From positions 152,203 through 216,202 of the forward strand of contig NZ_BOMH01000004.1 in NCBI RefSeq assembly GCF_016862095.1: a stretch of 64,000 nucleotides of DNA, written 5' to 3'. A program made the translations under genes and the position numbers. Source of the stretch: Actinoplanes cyaneus. GTDB lineage: Bacteria > Actinomycetota > Actinomycetes > Mycobacteriales > Micromonosporaceae. A model generated the notes under the pieces. That model saw only the letters and a list, made by a program, of their open reading frames with translations. It did not search any database and was not told where the DNA came from. Positions 56,951 through 64,000 of this stretch are shown here, one piece after another (position 1 is the first letter of the stretch; each line of letters opens with the position of its first letter).

Positions 56951-57789
56951 GGCGCGCGCTCGCGATCCTGGCCGGCCTGATCGTGGCGGTCGCGCTGTGG
57001 GAGGGCTACAAGGCGGTCGGCAGTCCCGACGGGACGGTGCTGTTCGGGGTACGGATCCTGCCGCGCGCCGACGACCTGTCCATGCCGCACCTGTGGACCG
57101 TCGCGCAACGTCTCGGCCGTCCGGAGCTGGCCGGCGGTGACCCGGTGTGGCTGGTGGTGCTGCGCGCCTGCCTGTTCACGCTCGGCATCACCGCCGCCGG
57201 GTTCGTGGCGGGCGCCGTGGTCGGGCTGCTCCTGGCCATGGCCATGCAACGGTTCCGGATCGTCGAGCGCGGGCTGCTGCCGTACGTGATCCTGTCCCAG
57301 ACCGTGCCGCTGGTGGCGCTCGCGCCGCTGGTGGCCGGCTGGGGCGGCAGCATCATGCCGGCCTGGGCGACAGTGGCCGTGATCGCGGCGTACCTGGCGT
57401 TCTTCCCGATCGCGGTCGGCATGCTGCGCGGTCTGCAGTCGCCGTCCGCGAGCGGCGCGGAGCTGATGCGCAGCTACGCCGCCGGTTGGTGGCGCACGCT
57501 GGTCAAACTCCGGTTCCCGGCGGCGCTGCCGTACCTGTTCCCGGCGCTGCGCCTGGCCGGGGCGGCCGCCGTCGTCGGGGCGGTGGTCGGCGAGATCTCC
57601 ACCGGCACCCGTGGCGGGATCGGCCGGCTGATCATCGAGTACTCCCGGGAGGCCACCTCGGATCCCGCCAAGGTCTACACGGCCATGCTCGGAGCGGCGC
57701 TGCTCGGCCTGCTCGTGGCGGGCGCCGTCAGTCTGCTGGAGGTGCCGCTGATGCGCCACCGCCGCCACGTGGAGGTGGTGACGCTATGA
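56947..57789 (+). CDS. ABC transporter permease (pyrimidine-type importer), subunit 1
   Basis: 280 residues, BPD_transp_1 fold with about six membrane spans (ALAILAGLIVAVALWEGYKA first). The coupling motif is ELMRSYAAGWWRTLVKLRFP, the EAA loop contacting the ATPase. Related to the permeases for taurine, nitrate and hydroxymethylpyrimidine. Overlaps genes on both sides by four bases. Partner permease at 58529. Confidence 0.92.
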   Translation: MRRALAILAGLIVAVALWEGYKAVGSPDGTVLFGVRILPRADDLSMPHLWTVAQRLGRPELAGGDPVWLVVLRACLFTLGITAAGFVAGAVVGLLLAMAMQRFRIVERGLLPYVILSQTVPLVALAPLVAGWGGSIMPAWATVAVIAAYLAFFPIAVGMLRGLQSPSASGAELMRSYAAGWWRTLVKLRFPAALPYLFPALRLAGAAAVVGAVVGEISTGTRGGIGRLIIEYSREATSDPAKVYTAMLGAALLGLLVAGAVSLLEVPLMRHRRHVEVVTL

Positions 57790-58532
57790 GCGCGGTCGAC
57801 ATCTCGGGAGTGTCGAAGGTCTTCAACACGGGGACTCAGGCGCTGTCCGATGTGGATCTCACCGTCGGCGACGGGGAGTTCGTGTCGCTGATCGGGCCGT
57901 CCGGCTGCGGCAAGAGCACCCTGCTCCGGCTGATCGCCGACCTGATCGAGCCGTCCACCGGCACCGTGACGGTCGCCGGGAAACCCGCCGGGCAGGCACG
58001 ACGCGAGCAGGCGTACGGCCTCGCCTTCCAGCAGGCCGGCCTCTTCGAGTGGCGCACCGTCCGCAAGAACGTCGAACTCCCCCTCGAACTGCGCGGCATC
58101 GGAAAAGCCGAGCGCAAGGCCCGCGCCGAGGAGATGCTGACGCTGGTCGGGCTCGCCGACTTCGCCGGCCACTACCCCGGTCAGCTCTCCGGTGGCATGC
58201 AGCAGCGCGTCGCGATCGCCCGCGCCCTGGCCGTCCAGCCGCCGCTGCTGCTGATGGACGAGCCGTTCGGGGCGCTCGACGAGATGACCCGGGAACGCCT
58301 GCAGTCCGAGCTGTTGTCGATCTGCGCCAAGACGGGAACCAGCACAGTCTTCGTCACACATTCGATCTCCGAGGCGGTGTTCCTTTCCGACCGGGTCGTG
58401 GTGATGTCCGCCCGCCCCGGCCGGATCACCGCCTCGATCGAGGTCGAGCTGCCGTCCCGCGACGACGCCGGCCGGCAGTCCCCGGCGTTCTTCGACAAGA
58501 TCACCGAGGTGCGGAAGGCGCTGCGCGGATGA
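57786..58532 (+). CDS. ABC transporter ATP-binding protein
   Basis: 248 residues. Walker A GPSGCGKST, Q-loop AFQQAGLFEW, signature LSGGMQQR, Walker B LLLMDEPFGALD and the switch His in VFVTHSISEA. The NitT/TauT (SsuB/ThiZ-like) subfamily is indicated by the short form and by FEWRTVRKNVELPLEL. It energises the two permeases encoded on either side. Confidence 0.95.
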   Translation: MSAVDISGVSKVFNTGTQALSDVDLTVGDGEFVSLIGPSGCGKSTLLRLIADLIEPSTGTVTVAGKPAGQARREQAYGLAFQQAGLFEWRTVRKNVELPLELRGIGKAERKARAEEMLTLVGLADFAGHYPGQLSGGMQQRVAIARALAVQPPLLLMDEPFGALDEMTRERLQSELLSICAKTGTSTVFVTHSISEAVFLSDRVVVMSARPGRITASIEVELPSRDDAGRQSPAFFDKITEVRKALRG

Positions 58533-59284
58533 GGCGCCTGCTGCCGCCGCTGATCACCGGCATCCTCGCGCTGATCCTCTGGGAGCTGTTCGTGAAGCTC
58601 GGGCGGGTGGCGCCGTTCATCCTCCCGGCTCCCTCGGCGATCGGGGCGCAGCTCGCCGAGCAGCGCGGCAACGTCTGGGACGCGGCCCTGGCCAGCGGCG
58701 CCAACGCGCTGATCGGCCTGATCGCCGGGACCGTCGCCGCAATCCTGGCGGCGCTCGCGGCCAGCCGGTTCACCGCCCTCGGCGAGGTCTCGGTGCCGTT
58801 TGCGGCGCTGGTCAACGCGCTGCCGATCATCGCGCTCGCCCCGGTCCTCAACAACATGTTCGAGTCGACCAGCAGCATCCCGCGCCGGCTCGTCACGGCG
58901 ATCGTGGTGTTCTTCCCGGTCTTCCTGAACACGCTGCGCGGCCTGCGCGAGATCGACCCCACCCATCAAGAGCTGATGCGGACGTACGCCGCGAGCGGCT
59001 GGACCTTCGCGGTCAAGGTGCGGCTGCCGGGCGCGTTGTCCCACCTGTTCACCGGGTTGCGGCAGGCGTCGTCCCTCGCCGTGATCGCGGCCGTCGTGGC
59101 CGAGTACTTCGGCGGGCTCCAGGACGGGCTCGGGTCACGGATCACCTCGGCGGCCGCTTTCACGGCGTACCCCCGGGCCTGGGCCTTCGTTGTCGGGGCC
59201 TGCCTTCTGGGTTTGACCTTCTACCTGGTCACGCTCCTGCTGGAGCGACTGACCATGCCCTGGAAACGAAGTTTGATCAGCTAG
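58529..59284 (+). CDS. ABC transporter permease, subunit 2
   Basis: 251 residues, six membrane spans beginning LLPPLITGILALILWELFVK. EAA loop: ELMRTYAASGWTFAVKVRLP. Overlaps the ATPase gene by four bases; 13 bp before the binding-protein gene. Two different permeases suggest a heterodimeric channel. Confidence 0.92.
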   Translation: MRRLLPPLITGILALILWELFVKLGRVAPFILPAPSAIGAQLAEQRGNVWDAALASGANALIGLIAGTVAAILAALAASRFTALGEVSVPFAALVNALPIIALAPVLNNMFESTSSIPRRLVTAIVVFFPVFLNTLRGLREIDPTHQELMRTYAASGWTFAVKVRLPGALSHLFTGLRQASSLAVIAAVVAEYFGGLQDGLGSRITSAAAFTAYPRAWAFVVGACLLGLTFYLVTLLLERLTMPWKRSLIS

Positions 59285-59297
59285 TCAGGAGTCCGCA

Positions 59298-60425
59298 TTG
59301 AAGATCTCCCGCATAGCCGTCGCCTCCCTTCTCGCCCTCGCCGCCTGCGGCACCGCCGACACCCCCAGCACCCCGGCCCCCGGCGCGAACGGCGCCCTGA
59401 CCCCGATCAAGCTGCAGTTGCAGTGGTTCTACCAGGCCCAGTTCGCCGGTTACATCGCCGCCGCCGACCAGGGCTTCTACAAAGAGCAGGGCCTCGACGT
59501 GCAGCTGCTCGAGGGTGGCGTCGACATCGTGCCGCAGACCGTGCTCGCGCAGGGCAAGGCCGACTACGCGGTGGCCTGGGTGCCGAAAGCCCTGGCCTCC
59601 CGCGAGCAGGGCGCCGGGATCACCGACGTCGGGCAGATCTTCGCGCGCTCCGGCACGTACCAGGTCGCCTGGAAGGACAGCGGGATCAGGACCGCGGCCG
59701 ACCTCAAGGGCAAGAAGGTGGGCAACTGGGGCTTCGGCAACGAGTTCGAGCTGTTCGCCGGCATGACCAAGGCCGGCATCGACCCCGGCAAGGACGTGAC
59801 GCTGGTCCAGCAGCAGTTCGACATGCAGGCGCTGCTGAAGAAGGAGATCGACGCCGCCCAGGCGATGAGCTACAACGAGTACGCGCAGCTCCTGGAGGCG
59901 AAGAACCCGGCGACCGGCAAGCTCTACACCGCCGACGACTTCTCGATCCTCGACTGGAAGACCGAGGGATCGTCGATGCTGCAGGACGCGGTGTGGGCGA
60001 ACACCGAAAAGCTCAGCGACCCGGCGTACCAGCAGCAGACCGTGAAGTTCCTGACCGCCACGATCAAGGGCTGGGCGTTCTGCCGCGACAACGCCGAGAA
60101 ATGCCGTGACCTGGTCGTCGCCAAGGGCTCCAAGCTCGGCAAGAGCCACCAGCTGTGGCAGATGAACGAGGTCAACAAGCTGGTGTGGCCGGCGCCCGGC
60201 GGGGTCGGTGTGGTCGACGAGACGGCCTGGAAGCAGACCGTCGACATCTCGCTGACCACCAAGAACCAGACCGGAGACACCGTGCTGAAGAAGGCGCCCG
60301 AAGGCCTCGCCTACACCAACGACTACATCAAGCAGGCGATCGACAAGGCCAAGGCCGACGGCGTCGACGTGAACGGCACGAGCTTCCAGCCGGCCACGGT
60401 CACCCTCACCGAGGGCGGCGCCTGA
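59298..60425 (+). CDS. ABC transporter substrate-binding lipoprotein (NMT1/THI5-like)
   Basis: 375 residues. Lipoprotein signal with lipobox LAAC at residues 14-17. The mature domain (IKLQLQWFYQAQFAGYIAAA, DQGFYKEQGLDVQLLEGGVD, ADLKGKKVGNWGFGNEFELF) belongs to the NMT1/THI5 group, whose members bind pyrimidine and related compounds. In this operon a uracil, thymine or hydantoin ligand is likely (inference). The TTG start at 59298 has AGGAG upstream. Last gene of the operon; the gap to the convergent gene is one base, with no separate terminator visible. Confidence 0.92.
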   Translation: MKISRIAVASLLALAACGTADTPSTPAPGANGALTPIKLQLQWFYQAQFAGYIAAADQGFYKEQGLDVQLLEGGVDIVPQTVLAQGKADYAVAWVPKALASREQGAGITDVGQIFARSGTYQVAWKDSGIRTAADLKGKKVGNWGFGNEFELFAGMTKAGIDPGKDVTLVQQQFDMQALLKKEIDAAQAMSYNEYAQLLEAKNPATGKLYTADDFSILDWKTEGSSMLQDAVWANTEKLSDPAYQQQTVKFLTATIKGWAFCRDNAEKCRDLVVAKGSKLGKSHQLWQMNEVNKLVWPAPGGVGVVDETAWKQTVDISLTTKNQTGDTVLKKAPEGLAYTNDYIKQAIDKAKADGVDVNGTSFQPATVTLTEGGA

Positions 60426-60426
60426 G

Positions 60427-61038
60427 TCAGACCAGCTCCATCACGTACGACTCGCCCTCGCGCCGGAAGCCGAGACGGTCGTAGTACGGCGCCCGCATCC
60501 CGGGCGGCGTGATCACGGTGTGGCACCCGCGGTCGGCGAAGTACCGGCTCTGCCGGTAGACGAACTCCCCCGGCGTGAAGTCCCGATAGCGCTGGGTGAC
60601 GTAGTCGAGCTCGACCCGGGCCACCCCGTCGCCGTCCCCGCGGAACACCACGACACCGACCACCTCGTCCCCGTTGACCACGAGGAACGCGGCAGCGCCC
60701 GGCGCGATCCCGGTGAACCCGGGGTTGAAGCGCACGATGTCGTCGTGGTGCAGCCGCAGCGTGTGCCCCAGGAACTCGTCGTCGGGGCGCACCTCGACCA
60801 CCTGGTACGCCTTGTCGTCGTGCCGGGTCACCAGCATCCGCCACAGATACCAGACGTTGATGATCGTGAGCACCACGTTCAGCCCGACCATCGGCCAGAC
60901 CCCGAGCGCCGCGTTGAAGCCGATCAGCACCAAGCAGCCGGCCAGGTTCAACGCCCGCAGGCGCAACAGCCTGGCCTGCAGGAGCGACCACACGAGCAGA
61001 GCCGAGCCGGCCCACCCCACCACGTCGAGCAATGTCAC
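60427..61038 (-). CDS. YgjV-like membrane domain fused to GNAT acetyltransferase-like domain
   Basis: 203 residues. Residues 1-70 hold two or three hydrophobic helices (LLDVVGWAGSALLVWSLLQA, LNLAGCLVLIGFNAALGVWP, LNVVLTIINVWYLWRM) like the YgjV inner-membrane family. Residues 75-203 look like a GNAT domain (AAFLVVNGDEVVGVVVFRG, YYDRLGFRREGESYVMEL). The acetyl-CoA loop is not clear. GTG 61038 lacks a ribosome binding site, but TAGGCT six bases upstream suggests a leaderless transcript. Convergent with the importer operon. Confidence 0.75.
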   Translation of the reverse strand: MTLLDVVGWAGSALLVWSLLQARLLRLRALNLAGCLVLIGFNAALGVWPMVGLNVVLTIINVWYLWRMLVTRHDDKAYQVVEVRPDDEFLGHTLRLHHDDIVRFNPGFTGIAPGAAAFLVVNGDEVVGVVVFRGDGDGVARVELDYVTQRYRDFTPGEFVYRQSRYFADRGCHTVITPPGMRAPYYDRLGFRREGESYVMELV

Positions 61039-61093
61039 CCGCTGAGCCTAGGTCCCCTGTTTCCGACGTGTTACAGCAGGTCCAGGGCACGGC

Positions 61094-61867
61094 CTAGATC
61101 GGGATCAGCCGCGCGGCCAGCGCCACCGTCGCGAGGTCCCCGTTGCGCAGTTTCTCCGCGGCGTGCGCCTCACCCAGGCCTTCCAGCCGGACCGCTGACG
61201 CGTCGATCAACGCCTCCTCGCCGTCGAGCAGGCGCTTGGCGATGCGCGCCTGGGCCGGGCTCAGCTCCGCATACGCACAGCGATCGAGGGCGGCCACCGT
61301 CTCGGCGTCGAGCCGCCCGGCCAGCGCACGCTCGGTCACGACCTTGAGGAGCCAGCTGGGCCACCACGCATACTTCCCGATCACCTGGCCGGAGTGCAGC
61401 GCCGTCACCGGCTCCTGACCCGCCGCGAGCAGTTTCACCGCGAGGTTGCTGTCGAAGCGCTCCAGCCGCAGCGCGCCGACGAAGCACCGCAGGATCGCCT
61501 GGGTCTTCACGAACTCCTCGGCCTCGTGCGCCGCGTCGCCGGTCTTGCCCTCCAGCAGGTGGATCAGGGCATGCACCTCACGCAGCTCGAACCCCTCACC
61601 GGACCGCTCCTCGAGCCGGGCCACCGTCGCGATCATCCGCTCGACGGCCTTGCGGGCCCGCTCCGCCAGCTCCTCGCTGGCCGGCTTGCTCAGGTGGCGG
61701 ACCATCACCTCCAGGGCGATCTCCGCCTCCCGGCGCAGCAGCGGCGAGGAGATCTTGGGGACGATCTCGTCGCCCAGATGCTCGGTGAGGATGGCGAGAT
61801 CGAACTTCTCCGAGGCCTGCTGGAACTGGTCCCACCACGATGCCGGGTGCCGCTGCTGTCGAATCAC
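61094..61867 (-). CDS. Hypothetical helical protein, 257 aa
   Basis: Not recognised. Soluble and mostly helical (ILTEHLGDEIVPKISSPLLR, ALEVMVRHLSKPASEELAER, ARKAVERMIATVARLEERSG). The second half has KLLAAGQEPVTALHSGQVIG and SPAQARIAKRLLDGEEALID. No signal peptide, membrane span or catalytic motif. GTG 61867 is the only fitting start. Same strand as, and 48 bp downstream of, the next gene; perhaps cotranscribed. Confidence 0.7.
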   Translation of the reverse strand: MIRQQRHPASWWDQFQQASEKFDLAILTEHLGDEIVPKISSPLLRREAEIALEVMVRHLSKPASEELAERARKAVERMIATVARLEERSGEGFELREVHALIHLLEGKTGDAAHEAEEFVKTQAILRCFVGALRLERFDSNLAVKLLAAGQEPVTALHSGQVIGKYAWWPSWLLKVVTERALAGRLDAETVAALDRCAYAELSPAQARIAKRLLDGEEALIDASAVRLEGLGEAHAAEKLRNGDLATVALAARLIPI

Positions 61868-61915
61868 GCTACCAAGCGTGACCTGCCAGCTACGTTACGA
61901 CAAGTGATTCGAGCA

Positions 61916-62791
61916 TCACCCTGCGTGCTGGCGCTCACTCGCGGCCTCGGTCAGGGCGGCCGGGTTCATCATGCCGGCCTTCACGACGGTGCGACTCAGC
62001 GGCCGGGTCAGCTCGGCCAGCCGCAGACAGCCCCGCTCACCGAGAGCCCGGTACGCCGGCTCGGCCAGCCTGTCGGTCGCCGCCTCCAGCGACTCGCGGA
62101 CCCGCCGGCCCTCCTCGGAGAGCTCGTCCCCGGCCATCAGGCCCCGCGACCGCAGCCCCTCGGCCGCCGCTGCCCACTCGGCATCGCTCCAGCCTCGCGT
62201 GATCTTCAGGAACCGCCCGTCGATCGCACCGGTCGCGACGTGCAGGACGATCGACTCCAGCCCACTGATCCCGGCCTCCAGCAGGGCCGCGATGTGCCCG
62301 TCGCCCCGGAACTCGCGCAGCAGCGTCTGCGCGTGGAAGAGTCGCAGGTGCGGCTCGTCCGGCCAGGGCAGCTCCGTGTGCGCGGCGAAGAGCGGCCGCC
62401 CGTGCGGCATCGCCGCCGCGTCCAGCGCCGCGGTGCGGGCCAGCTCGGCCGCCTCGGCGACCTCCCGGGACGTCACGACCCCGGCACCCAGCGCGCGGGT
62501 CAGCGCCTCGCCGGCGATCTCCAGCCGGGCCGCGATCATCTGCTCGGGGGTGACGACCCGCCAGGCCGCGGGCAGCGCCCGGGCGACCATCGCCGGGTTG
62601 AAGTTGTAGAACGTGGCGGCCACCAGCGCCGGACCGGCCTCGCCGAACGCCGCGCCGCGCGCCGCGAAGTAGCCCGCCATCGGGTCGAGCCCGAGCCGCG
62701 CGTAGACCTCCGACGCCTCCGGCACCAGGTAGACCAGGGCGTGCAGCGGCTCGGTGACCCGCCAGGCCAGGCGGGACGGGCTCTCGGTCAC
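61916..62791 (-). CDS. SCO6745-family (helix-turn-helix-like) protein
   Basis: 291 residues resembling the SCO6745 family common in actinomycetes: LAWRVTEPLHALVYLVPEAS, YFAARGAAFGEAGPALVAAT, FYNFNPAMVARALPAAW, MPHGRPLFAAH and RGWSDAEWAAAAEGLRSRGL. The C-terminal half looks like a winged-helix MarR-like arrangement; no ligand is known. A 43-bp piece of this gene (62376-62418) is duplicated at 26283. GTG 62791 overlaps the stop of the upstream gene by four bases, with GGAG-type signal upstream. Confidence 0.75.
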   Translation of the reverse strand: MTESPSRLAWRVTEPLHALVYLVPEASEVYARLGLDPMAGYFAARGAAFGEAGPALVAATFYNFNPAMVARALPAAWRVVTPEQMIAARLEIAGEALTRALGAGVVTSREVAEAAELARTAALDAAAMPHGRPLFAAHTELPWPDEPHLRLFHAQTLLREFRGDGHIAALLEAGISGLESIVLHVATGAIDGRFLKITRGWSDAEWAAAAEGLRSRGLMAGDELSEEGRRVRESLEAATDRLAEPAYRALGERGCLRLAELTRPLSRTVVKAGMMNPAALTEAASERQHAG

Positions 62792-63294
62792 GGTTCCCAC
62801 GGCAGCTCCTCGACCTCGGCGACGACGGGCGGGGCGCCGGAGTGCTCCGGGGCGGGCCGCTCCGACACGGTATGCCACCTGCCCGCACGCCGCGCCGCCT
62901 CCCTGGTCACCATGTGCACCGGCAGCGGCGGTGGCGGGAACGGCCCCGCGCCCCACCGGACCCAGATCGCGACCCGCCCCGCGGCCGCCTCGGCGAGCAG
63001 CTTGTCGACAGTGCGCTGACGATCCGACCGGTCCACCTCGATCGCGACGGGAGCGGCGCCGGCCGGACGGGCACACGCGACGTCGAGCACCGAGCTGCCC
63101 CGCAGCGGCGCCGGCAACGGGAAGACGCTGGGCGCCCGCCGGTAGACCCGCCAGCCCTGCGAGCCGGCCCACTCCTCGATCGCGTCGACGATCCGCCCGG
63201 TCGCCTCGGCCTCGGTCAGGTCCGCGAACGCGACCCCCGCCAGCCACGCCGCCAGGGATCCCGCCGTGCTCGTGCCGTCGTCCGCGGTGTCCAT
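62788..63294 (-). CDS. Hypothetical protein, possible nuclease-like fold, 168 aa
   Basis: Unrecognised family. A core SVLDVACARPAGAAPVAIEV with following Asp, then KLLAEAAAGRVAIWVRWG, is reminiscent of a restriction-endonuclease-like D...(E/D)xK arrangement, although the Lys is not in the standard place. N-terminal region LTEAEATGRIVDAIEEWAGSQ is helical; the C-terminus is Pro rich. Translationally coupled to the SCO6745-like gene. The nuclease idea is weak. The ATG at 63294 lies nine bases after TAAGG. Confidence 0.6.
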   Translation of the reverse strand: MDTADDGTSTAGSLAAWLAGVAFADLTEAEATGRIVDAIEEWAGSQGWRVYRRAPSVFPLPAPLRGSSVLDVACARPAGAAPVAIEVDRSDRQRTVDKLLAEAAAGRVAIWVRWGAGPFPPPPLPVHMVTREAARRAGRWHTVSERPAPEHSGAPPVVAEVEELPWEP

Positions 63295-63316
63295 CGCAGG
63301 TACCTTATCGGCCCAC

Positions 63317-63464
63317 GATCACGATCGAGTTCTTCCTGTCCCACGTCCGCCGTGGTCGAGGTCCGCTGCTCCCGCGGGGACCCTTGCGGGCTTCGCAGGG
63401 CCGTGGCCGGCCCAGAACGCGAAACCCTCCAGGGCGATCTCCCCGGCGGGGCACGGTCAGGGCA
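63317..63464 (+). repeat. Family B dispersed repeat, copy B3
   Basis: Same order as B1: GATCGAGTTCTTCCTG, GTCCGCCGTGG, CTCCCGCGGGGACCCTTGCG, CCAGAACGC, and GGCGGGGCACGGTCAG at the end. More diverged in the middle. It follows the 5' end of the unknown gene at 62788-63294. Confidence 0.8.
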
Positions 63465-63547
63465 GAAACCCCACCGGCGGGTCCCGTGGGTGATCGCGCC
63501 GACCCCGCTCACCGACGGATAGGCCGCCGGACACATCATCAGCCGCG

Positions 63548-63633
63548 ATCCCGGTCGGAGCAGAGAACCCGTCGACGCCCGCGTCTGCGGGTGATCCGGC
63601 CGGAGCAGAGAACCCGTCGACGCGTGCGTCTGC
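63548..63633 (+). repeat. 45-bp direct repeat
   Basis: Two copies, 63548-63588 and 63594-63633, share GGAGCAGAGAACCCGTCGAC and flanks, differing in a few bases. Non-coding. Confidence 0.8.
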
Positions 63634-63699
63634 CGCCGAGTTGCGCCGCCGGAGTCCGCGACCGGGCTGGTGGTCCCGGCCGCAGCGCGCCCGGGGGTC

Positions 63700-63756
63700 C
63701 CGGCTGGTTCTCATGGGCGTTATTCGTCCCGAATAACGCCCATGAGAACCAGCCGG
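63700..63756. repeat. Family A palindromic repeat, 26-bp perfect arms
   Basis: Arms 63700-63725 and 63731-63756 are exact inverted copies around GTCCC. The arm sequence equals that of the copy at 44202 except for one base (GGGCG for GGACG). Confidence 0.9.
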
Positions 63757-63838
63757 AAGCGTGAGTCGCGCTGCCTCCGCCACCCACCGCCCAGCTCGCG
63801 GGCTCCGGCCGGCGGGACTCGCCCGGCCGGCGGGCACC

Positions 63839-63950
63839 CGTGCACGGCGGGCACTCATGGACGGCCGGCATCCGTGGACGGCGGGCACCCGTGGACAGCG
63901 GGCATCCGTGGACAGCGGGCGCCCGTGGACGGCGGACGCCCGTGGACGGG
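63839..63950 (+). repeat. 17-bp tandem repeat, about six and a half copies
   Basis: Units start at 63839, 63856, 63873, 63890, 63907, 63924 and 63941 and resemble CGTGGACGGCGGGCATC. The period is exactly 17 bp, as in the array at 31594. It ends just before the truncated B4 element. Confidence 0.85.
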
Positions 63951-63954
63951 TCTG

Positions 63955-64000
63955 GTGCTCTGAGCGTGCGCCGCGACGGAGGCCGCCCTTGCGGGCTGAG
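63955..64000 (-). repeat. Family B dispersed repeat, copy B4 (cut by window end)
   Basis: Read on the minus strand it matches the right end of B1: AAGGGCGGCCTCCGT, then GCTCAGAGCAC. The rest is outside the window. Confidence 0.7.

Noticed and set aside
63839..63950. CRISPR array
   Set aside because: The 17-bp units are directly adjacent without spacers, and no cas genes occur in the window. The same holds for the other tandem arrays.

Overview
The window looks like chromosome of a high-GC actinomycete, most likely Micromonosporaceae (Actinoplanes-like). The pointers are third-position GC bias in every gene, frequent GTG/TTG starts, a GlgE alpha-glucan operon, F420-type enzymes, a SigB/SigF-type sigma factor, a MocR-type regulator, Tat and Sec secreted enzymes, and two genes carrying the rare TTA codon. 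The genus is an inference. I see no tRNA, rRNA, CRISPR array, phage or complete insertion sequence.

Layout. 1-4.3 kb: sigma factor, polyphosphate glucokinase overlapping a PPOX-fold enzyme, an unknown protein and a spermidine-synthase-fold protein. 4.4-11.6 kb: the compact operon glgE-treS-mak-glgB, which turns trehalose into maltose, maltose 1-phosphate and branched alpha-glucan. 11.9-20.2 kb: acetyltransferase, secreted sialidase-like protein, PP2C phosphatase, Tex with a Gly/Gln/Arg tail, and a membrane Ser/Thr kinase with an outer sensor domain. 20.4-27.3 kb: PspC, a NuoF-like flavoprotein fused to ferredoxin and coupled to a diheme-type membrane protein, two exported proteins, and a second PP2C. 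27.4-32.3 kb: CBM2-GH6 cellulase under a CebR-type operator, GAF-GGDEF protein, HAD phosphatase. 32.3-33.1 kb: a repeat island. 33.1-47.6 kb: glutaryl-CoA-type dehydrogenase, a fused alpha-beta glycyl-tRNA synthetase, DUF2306 protein, two-component system, large helical-repeat protein, glycerophosphodiesterase, phosphate transporter and a pentapeptide-like membrane protein. 47.7-50.7 kb: secreted sugar dehydrogenase and sugar isomerase-like protein. 50.8-60.4 kb: a divergent reductive pyrimidine catabolism locus (aminotransferase and MocR regulator facing N-carbamoyl-beta-alanine amidohydrolase, dihydropyrimidinase, F420-type LLM oxidoreductase and an ABC importer). 60.4-63.3 kb: four less characterised genes. 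63.3-64 kb: a second repeat island.

The least explained signal lies between genes. (i) A dispersed family of about 60-bp near-perfect palindromes (family A, eight copies found by eye) sits after or between genes. (ii) A second dispersed element of about 145 bp (family B, three copies plus one cut by the window end) clusters with family A. (iii) Several genes have their last codons and stop codon duplicated in tandem just downstream (DUF2306, GlpQ, acyl-CoA dehydrogenase, second PP2C), and others have 17-19-bp arrays just upstream of the start. Together these suggest an active repeat-generating process at gene borders.

The best candidate for new biochemistry is the pyrimidine locus. It has every step after ring reduction and an importer, but no recognisable dihydropyrimidine dehydrogenase; the F420-type oxidoreductase is translationally linked to it and may supply that reduction.
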